Assembly: GCF_009649635.1 (NCBI RefSeq)
Contig: NZ_WJII01000004.1
Span: 216,830 to 280,829, forward strand
From: Microbacterium sp. SYP-A9085
Lineage (GTDB): Bacteria > Actinomycetota > Actinomycetes > Actinomycetales > Microbacteriaceae
Reading direction: 5' to 3'
Length of the DNA: 64,000 bases
Numbering within the stretch: the stretch's first letter is position 1; each line of letters begins with the position of its first letter. The notes under the pieces are model-generated. The model did not search any database. It was not told where the DNA came from and worked only from the letters and a program-made list of their open reading frames with translations. Below are positions 61,391 through 64,000 of the stretch, piece after piece. The translations under genes were made by a program, and so were the position numbers.

Positions 61391-63019
61391 TCAGCCCTTG
61401 GTGATCTCGTAGTACAGCGGGACCGAGTTCCATCCGAACGTGACGTTCTTCACGCCCTGGGCGAAGCCGCCGGTGACGTTGGAGTACCACAGCGGGATGG
61501 CCGGCAACTCCTTGAACAGGATCTCCTGCGCCTTCGCGTAGTCGGCGGTCGCCGCGCTCGGGTCGCTGGCCGATGCGCCCTGGGCCAGCAGCGCGTCGAA
61601 GTCCTTGTTCGTGTAGTCGCTGTCGTTCGAGCTGGCCTTGGTGCCGTACAGCGGCTGCAGGAAGTTGTACTGGCTGGGGTAGTCAGCCTGCCAACCGGTG
61701 CGGAACGCCGTCTTGATCTTGCGGGCGTTGACGTCGGCGCGCAGCGTGGCGAAGTCGACGTACGACTTGCCGGACGCGTCGATGCCGAGCGTGTTCTTGA
61801 TCGAGTTCGACACGGCGTCGACCCACTCCTTGTGGCCGCCGTCGGCGTTGTACGCGATCTGGAACGAGCCGGACCACTTCGAGATCTTGTCGGCCTGAGC
61901 CCACAGGTCCTTCGCCTTGGCCGGGTCGTACTTCAGGACCTCGGCGCCGGGGATGGAGTCGCTCCACCCGTTGATGACCGGCGAGGTGAAGTCGCTGGCC
62001 GGGGTGCGGGTGCCGTTGAAGATCGTCTTGGTGATCTGGTCACGGTTGATCGCGTAGGAGATCGCCTCCTTGCGGAGGATTCCCTCCTGGCCGGTGAAGT
62101 GCGCCAGGTTGCCCGGGAGCGTGAACGACTGGAAGATCGCGGCCGGCTGGTTGACGGCGCGGTCACCGAGGTCGCTCTCGAACGTGGCGAACGCGGCCGC
62201 CGGGATGGCGTCCAGGACGTCCAGGTTTCCGGCCTGCAGGTCTGCGTAGGCCGAGTCCTGCGAGGCGTAGAACTTGATCGTCAGACCGCCGTTCTTCACC
62301 TGGCGTGCGCCGGTGTAACCGTCGTTCTTGACCAGGTCGATCTGCACGTCGTGCTGCCACGCCGAATCGCTGGCCAGCTTGTACGGGCCGTTGCCGATCG
62401 GGTGCTCGCCGAAGCTCTTCATGTCGGTGAAAGCGACATCCGGAAGCGGGTAGTACGCCGAGTAGCCCAGACGCTGCGACCAGTCGGCGGCCACCGGGGT
62501 GCTCAGCTTGACGGTGAACGTGTTGTCGTCCACCTTCGTCAGACCGGTCAGCTCGGAGTCCTTCTCCGGGTTGAAGCCCTGGATGTCGGCGAACCACGAC
62601 GAGTTCAGCTGCTTGTTGGAGAACTTGGCGCCGAACTGCCACGCCTTGATGAAGCTGTCCGCGGTCAGAACCTGGCCGTTGGTGAACTTCTCGCCCGACT
62701 TGATCTTGATCGTGACGGTGCTGGGGTCGTCGACGGTGATCGAGTCGGCCATGTCGTTGACCAGCTTGCCCTTGCCGTCGTAGAACGCCAGACCGGCGAA
62801 GATCGAGTCGAGGATCTTGCCGCCGCCGACCTCGTTGGTGTTGGTCGGGATCAGCGGGTTCTCCGGCTCCGATCCGTTCACCGTGATGATCGACGCAGCA
62901 GCTGCCCCGGTCGTCTTGCCGTTGTCGCCCGTTCCGCCGCCACCCGCGCAGCCGCTGAGGGCAATGGTGCCCGCAGTCAGCAGTGCGATGCCCGCGAGGG
63001 CGATCTTCGTACGCTTCAC
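61391..63019 (-). CDS. Peptide ABC transporter substrate-binding lipoprotein (family 5), system 2
   Basis: The 542-aa lipoprotein has a signal peptide MKRTKIALAGIALLTAG, lipobox LSGC with lipidated Cys24, and a Gly-rich linker. The SBP_bac_5 fold follows, with SEPENPLIPTNTNEVGGG, SGEKFTNGQVLTADSFIKAW, EAISYAINRDQITKTI and a C-terminal PLWYSNVTGGFAQGVKNV. It would bind extracellular peptides. GTG 63019 has AGGAGG four bases upstream. It is the first gene of the system-2 operon and is preceded by a well-placed -10/-35 pair. Confidence 0.93.
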   Translation of the reverse strand: MKRTKIALAGIALLTAGTIALSGCAGGGGTGDNGKTTGAAAASIITVNGSEPENPLIPTNTNEVGGGKILDSIFAGLAFYDGKGKLVNDMADSITVDDPSTVTIKIKSGEKFTNGQVLTADSFIKAWQFGAKFSNKQLNSSWFADIQGFNPEKDSELTGLTKVDDNTFTVKLSTPVAADWSQRLGYSAYYPLPDVAFTDMKSFGEHPIGNGPYKLASDSAWQHDVQIDLVKNDGYTGARQVKNGGLTIKFYASQDSAYADLQAGNLDVLDAIPAAAFATFESDLGDRAVNQPAAIFQSFTLPGNLAHFTGQEGILRKEAISYAINRDQITKTIFNGTRTPASDFTSPVINGWSDSIPGAEVLKYDPAKAKDLWAQADKISKWSGSFQIAYNADGGHKEWVDAVSNSIKNTLGIDASGKSYVDFATLRADVNARKIKTAFRTGWQADYPSQYNFLQPLYGTKASSNDSDYTNKDFDALLAQGASASDPSAATADYAKAQEILFKELPAIPLWYSNVTGGFAQGVKNVTFGWNSVPLYYEITKG

Positions 63020-63101
63020 GTGTCCTCCTGTGAAAGGGATGCTGACCGCGCCCTGGCGGTGCGCAGCAGTGCGCAGCGCTTCGTCGCGGCGATGTCGTTC
63101 A

Positions 63102-63130
63102 CCATAAGCACACTGACGGCTCTGCTCCAA
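63102..63130 (-). promoter_or_regulatory. Sigma-70-type promoter for the system-2 peptide transporter operon
   Basis: TTGGAG (63125-63130) and TTATGG (63102-63107) on the minus strand are separated by exactly 17 bases, giving predicted initiation near 63095 and a leader of about 75 nt. The region is more A/T-rich than its surroundings. It lies in the divergent gap with the CPBP gene. Confidence 0.55.
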
Positions 63131-63193
63131 ATATCGCCCAAAACCGTTACACACCTTTTACCGTGGAGGGCGCCGATGTGACAATCTGTTGGG

Positions 63194-63994
63194 GTGTCCG
63201 TAGCCGCCGCCGCGCCCCGTCGCGCCCGCCTGTGGTGGGAGATCGGGCTCGTGATGGCGTGCACGCTGGGCCAGTCCGCCGTGTATTCGCTGCTGCTGCT
63301 GGCGCGCCGGTTCATGGCGAGCGTGCCGCTGGCACAGCAGCAGACATCCCTGAACCCCGCGCAGTCCACGCAGGCGCTGTGGGACATCGTGTACCAGGTG
63401 CTGGATGTCGCGTTCTCGCTGGCGCTGGTGGGCCTGGTCGTGTACCTGCTGTGGGATCTCGGGTCCAGTCCGTTCCGCCGGATCGGGCTGGACCTGCACC
63501 GGCCCGGCCGGGATCTCGGTGCCGGAGCGGCGATAGCGCTGGCCATCGGCATCCCGGGGCTGGCCCTGTACGCGGCGGGGCGGGTCCTCGGCATCACGGT
63601 GCAGGTGCAGGCGTCTCCCCTGGACCCCGCGTGGTGGACGATCCCGCTGCTCGTGCTGGCGGCCGTGCGCGCGGGGCTGCAGGAGGAGGTCATCATGATC
63701 GGCTACCTGTTCACGCGGCTGCGGCAGGCCGGGTGGAACGCGTGGACGATCATCCTTGTCTCCGCCGCGGTGCGCGGGTCGTATCACGCGTATCAGGGTG
63801 TGGGGCCGATCCTCGGCAACTTCGTGATGGGCGTCGTGTTCGGGTGGTACTACAAGCGCTCGGGCCGCGTCATGCCGTTGGTCGTCGCGCACGCGATCCT
63901 CGACATCGTCTCGTTCGTCGGTTACCCCCTCGCGGCCGCCTGGTGGCCCGCCGTCTTCGCCCCGCCCCCCTCCCCCTCCCCCTCCCCGTCCTGA
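63194..63994 (+). CDS. CPBP (CAAX-protease/bacteriocin-processing) family membrane protein
   Basis: The 266-aa polytopic protein has about seven hydrophobic segments. It shows the family pattern: motif 1 GLQEEVIMIGYLFTRL with the paired Glu, motif 2 RGSYHAYQG with a His, and motif 3 VAHAILDIVSF with His and Asp. The Arg of the classic EExxxR is replaced (EEVIMI), as often seen in this actinobacterial subgroup. A Pro/Ser-rich tail follows. Members are predicted intramembrane metalloproteases; the substrate is unknown. GTG 63194 is the chosen start; it is divergent from the SBP-2 operon. Confidence 0.83.
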   Translation: MSVAAAAPRRARLWWEIGLVMACTLGQSAVYSLLLLARRFMASVPLAQQQTSLNPAQSTQALWDIVYQVLDVAFSLALVGLVVYLLWDLGSSPFRRIGLDLHRPGRDLGAGAAIALAIGIPGLALYAAGRVLGITVQVQASPLDPAWWTIPLLVLAAVRAGLQEEVIMIGYLFTRLRQAGWNAWTIILVSAAVRGSYHAYQGVGPILGNFVMGVVFGWYYKRSGRVMPLVVAHAILDIVSFVGYPLAAAWWPAVFAPPPSPSPSPS

Positions 63995-64000
63995 CGCGTC

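Overview
The window is high-GC (about 70% by eye), densely packed DNA from an actinobacterium. The gene content and order point to the Microbacteriaceae, with Microbacterium-like the best guess. Pointers are AdnA/AdnB-type helicase-nucleases, UvrD2, a UPF0182 membrane protein, a YlbL-type PDZ-Lon protease, DUF2342, DUF3107 and DUF3117 proteins, the succinylase lysine route (dapD, dapE, dapC), TatB, and many GTG starts with TANNNT boxes six or seven bases upstream (leaderless promoters). No ribosomal RNA, prophage, transposase or CRISPR array was seen.

Layout. 1-4000: cell-surface polymer genes (tail of an unidentified gene, a GT2 glycosyltransferase, two CDP-glycerol glycerophosphotransferase-like proteins). 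4000-8500: HtrA-like protease, a DapC-like aminotransferase, a nitrilase-family amidase, an AhpD-like protein and a flavin reductase-like protein. 8500-28500: an initiator tRNA followed by a block that matches, from memory, the mycobacterial Rv3193c-Rv3211 order: UPF0182, PDZ-Lon, DUF2342, ThiF-like, uvrD2, nudC, adnB, adnA, DUF3107, ferritin-like protein, DEAD-box helicase. WhiB7 and some neighbours of that block are absent, and uvrD2 runs into the ThiF-like gene. 28500-38200: PHP phosphoesterase, EEP hydrolase, Xaa-Pro aminopeptidase, alpha/beta hydrolase, then a block like mycobacterial Rv1220c-Rv1232c (stress protein, PRC/MgtE-N/CBS, DUF1003, Mrp, TatB, O-methyltransferase) and a DUF3117 gene. 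38200-48300: PIG-V-like mannosyltransferase, dapE and dapD (divergent), a DUF559/AbiEi-like nuclease gene bracketed by palindromic repeats, DDAH, citrate synthase, dapC, 7Fe ferredoxin, a small membrane protein and AzlCD. 48300-64000: typA, two tandem oligopeptide ABC transporter operons with a pair of PH-like membrane proteins between them, and a CPBP-family membrane protein.

How the genes connect. dapD, dapE and one or two DapC candidates supply succinylase steps to meso-diaminopimelate and lysine. AdnA/AdnB and UvrD2 serve double-strand-break processing and repair. The two Opp/Dpp systems import peptides. The GT2 and TagF-like genes probably build an anionic wall polymer.

Most unusual feature. 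The 1.5 kb module at 41614-43112 is a predicted nuclease with an AbiEi-like N-terminus, flanked on both sides by alternating inverted copies of an 18-bp sequence (about 63-bp period on the 5' side). It is absent from the conserved neighbourhoods around it and is the best candidate here for an undescribed mobile or defence-like system. Other points worth checking are a phosphotransferase-fold protein lacking its catalytic motifs, a 194-bp convergent overlap that gives UvrD2 a novel C-terminus, and a probable CTG start coupled to an upstream stop.
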